Below the pieces are notes generated by a model that did not search any database, had not been told where the DNA came from, and worked only from the letters and a program-made list of their open reading frames with translations. Shown piece by piece: positions 38,582 to 40,016 of a DNA stretch of 40,016 nt. Source of the DNA: Streptomyces sp. GC420 (lineage in GTDB: Bacteria; Actinomycetota; Actinomycetes; Streptomycetales; Streptomycetaceae); the NCBI RefSeq assembly GCF_009916105.1, contig NZ_JAAAXQ010000021.1, positions 1 through 40,016 on the forward strand, given 5' to 3'. The position numbers and the translations under genes are program-made. How positions within the stretch are numbered: position 1 is the first letter of the stretch; each line of letters starts with the position of its first letter.

Positions 38582-39523
38582 TCAGTTCCGCAGGTGATCG
38601 GCTACGGCATCGCCGATCGCCCGGGTGTAGCGCAGGATGCCGGGGGAGCGGACCGGGCACGGCCGGGGCGTGGAGGTGGTGGGCGCCAGGCAGAAGTGCA
38701 GGTGGTCGTCCTCACGGTGCAGGGCCGTGCGGCCCCGGCCCGGCTGGGTGCAGTCTCCGGGGCGGCCGCGCTCTGATGCCGTGCACGGCAGGTACCGCAC
38801 CCAGGAGTAGCGGGCCGCGGCCGGGCTCACCGCCCTGCCCGCGTCGGCCAGCAGGTCGCCCGAGGCGGCCGCCTGCTTCTCGTAGACGGCGTTCACCCGC
38901 CGCACCCGGTCCGGCGTGATCGGATCCGGGCCCTGGAGCACCCACACGATCTTCGGCCGGTCCGTGCCCACCGCCCCGGCCGCCGCGGCGATCCGCTCGG
39001 TCAGCCGCCTGGCGTCCGCCCTGTAACGGTCGAAGTACTCCTGCCGCGCCGCGTCGTGGGTGATGCCGTCCATGCAGGGGGTGTAGCCCCAGGCGTTCCC
39101 CCAGAACTGGAGGATCACGACGTCCGGCCGCAGCCTGCGGACCAGCGCCGCGGCCTTGTCCTCCGGCGGGACGAGGGAGTCGTCGCCGGTGCCGTCCAGG
39201 TAGTCGCACAGGGTGGTTCCCGAGTAGGGCGCCCCGGTGTACTCGGCCCCGAGTTCTTCCCGCAGCAGCCCGCCGAGCACCTTCTGGTTCTCCATGGCCA
39301 GCGAGTCGCCGAGGTAGAGCACGGTGGGGCGCTCGGCCGGGGCGGAGGGGATCGCGCGCCGCCGCGAACTCGGCGCGGACGACGGTGAGGCGGAGGCCGC
39401 GGGCGCGGCGTGTGCGGGGCCGGAGGGCGGCCAGGACCCGGCCCCGGAGGACGGGTCACCGCAGGCCGTCGCCGCCACCAGAACGGCGGCGCACAGCACC
39501 CCGACGATCCACGGCTTGCGCAT
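38582..39523 (-). CDS. SGNH-hydrolase-type lipoprotein
   Basis: A 313-aa exported protein: lipoprotein signal MRKPWIVGVLCAAVLVAATAC with Cys21 in the lipobox, then a 45-residue Ser/Pro/Ala linker. A SGNH domain follows with TVLYLGDSLAMENQ (Ser) and LQFWGNAWG (Asn). The last block is less clear: EDDHLHFCL may carry the His. This resembles the free-standing SGNH domains of acyltransferase-type proteins that modify cell-wall sugars. ATG 39523 was chosen for the signal peptide. It lies 38 bp upstream of the other SGNH gene on the same strand; the two may be co-expressed. Confidence 0.85.
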   Translation of the reverse strand: MRKPWIVGVLCAAVLVAATACGDPSSGAGSWPPSGPAHAAPAASASPSSAPSSRRRAIPSAPAERPTVLYLGDSLAMENQKVLGGLLREELGAEYTGAPYSGTTLCDYLDGTGDDSLVPPEDKAAALVRRLRPDVVILQFWGNAWGYTPCMDGITHDAARQEYFDRYRADARRLTERIAAAAGAVGTDRPKIVWVLQGPDPITPDRVRRVNAVYEKQAAASGDLLADAGRAVSPAAARYSWVRYLPCTASERGRPGDCTQPGRGRTALHREDDHLHFCLAPTTSTPRPCPVRSPGILRYTRAIGDAVADHLRN

Positions 39524-39547
39524 ACGCCAACTCCCCGGGCCGGCCAC

Positions 39548-40016
39548 CGGAACGGCTCACCAGGCAAGCACAGGGAACGGTGGTACGGAAGTCACCCGCC
39601 GGCCACGCCCTCCGCCCCGCCGGGCCGCGGGCGTCCCGCCACCTCTCACACGGCCCTACGGCGCGCCTCCCCGGCCGGGACCGGTGGAGGTGCCCCGGGT
39701 CAGGGCCGCCAGAGGCTCTCGGCCGGACCGCAGAGGGACTCTGGCGGGGCAGGGAGGAAATCGGCCCGGGGCGTCCGGCCCAGGCCGGGGGCCCTTGCCA
39801 CCGCGGTGGCCGCGCCGTCGGCTCGCCAGGGCCGGGGAGATGTCCTTGGCGGGATGGCGGACGTGCCCCGGTCAGGGCGGGGAGGGCACCCTTGTGGGAC
39901 CGGGGAGAAGCCCCCCGGCCGGGGCCGCGATGATGCCTCCGGCCTGGGCCGGGAAGACCCTCGGCGGGATCGCGGAGGTCCCCCGGCCGGGGAAGAGCGC
40001 GCGGCTGGAACAGGGG
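39548..40016. other. Very GC-rich end of window, no supported gene
   Basis: Low-complexity DNA with repeated GGCCGGGGA-type segments about every 30-40 bp from 39820 onward. Open frames exist because GC-rich DNA lacks stops, but none has a domain. It includes the promoter region of the lipoprotein gene. Confidence 0.4.

Noticed and set aside
37668..38597. Long plus-strand open frame opposite the SGNH hydrolase
   Set aside because: Antisense shadow of a clearly recognisable gene.
39385..39933. 182-codon Arg/Pro-rich frame at the window end
   Set aside because: Low-complexity translation of GC-rich DNA, no domain and partly antisense to the lipoprotein gene.

Overview
The window is very GC-rich actinobacterial DNA, almost certainly a Streptomyces chromosome. 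The evidence is G/C-ending codons, GTG starts, an ECF41 sigma factor, ROK and GntR sugar-type regulators, a Tat-exported PhoD and the pairing of purB with a mug-type glycosylase. Between about 13.38 and 35.73 kb it is interrupted by an integrated element of roughly 22.3 kb. The element has lower and uneven GC, many small genes, strong intergenic hairpins and defence-like cargo.

Left chromosomal arm (1-13.38 kb): a PhoD phosphatase with a possible PHO box; a VOC protein; a shattered nSTAND NTPase remnant; a small membrane protein; a transposase remnant; an alpha/beta hydrolase divergent from an ECF41 sigma factor; a GntR regulator with a dre-like palindrome over its own -35 box; a ROK regulator; a truncated SnoaL-like gene; a sensor kinase/response regulator pair divergent from an ABC exporter; and a small unknown gene.

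Integrated element: a large serine integrase sits beside attL. The insertion site lies inside the 3' end of the mug mismatch-glycosylase gene. The native mug tail is stranded at the left end (13206-13382). At the right end the element supplies a substitute in-frame tail, so mug is still an open reading frame (35622-36203). Inside are: (i) integrase, a small basic protein, a 107-aa protein and a DUF3846-like protein, separated by near-identical hairpin terminators; (ii) a left cargo block with a truncated HTH-methyltransferase, an unknown 106-aa protein, a possible nuclease-fold protein and a TIGR02391/Ymh-like protein with a small membrane partner; (iii) a leftward conjugation-type operon (three small proteins, a two-helix membrane protein, a coupling-type ATPase, two tandem HEPN-like proteins, a replication-relaxation protein), broken by an 851-bp IS5-family insertion and by a one-base frameshift in the ATPase; (iv) a divergent rightward gene behind an array of TGACAC half-sites; (v) a right cargo block with a PIN-domain membrane protein and a compact Gabija-like gajA/gajB pair; (vi) a regulatory cluster (HATPase, catalytically dead resolvase-like protein, XRE-TPR regulator, 5-formyl-THF cyclo-ligase-like protein).

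Right chromosomal arm (35.73-40 kb): mug and purB overlap, followed upstream by two SGNH hydrolases, one of them a lipoprotein.

Overall, the element looks like an ICE or mobilisable island that has become a defence island and has probably lost self-transfer. The best candidates for undescribed biology are the tandem HEPN pair inside the transfer operon, the Ymh plus membrane-protein pair, the 106-aa plus nuclease-like pair, and the PIN membrane protein next to Gabija.
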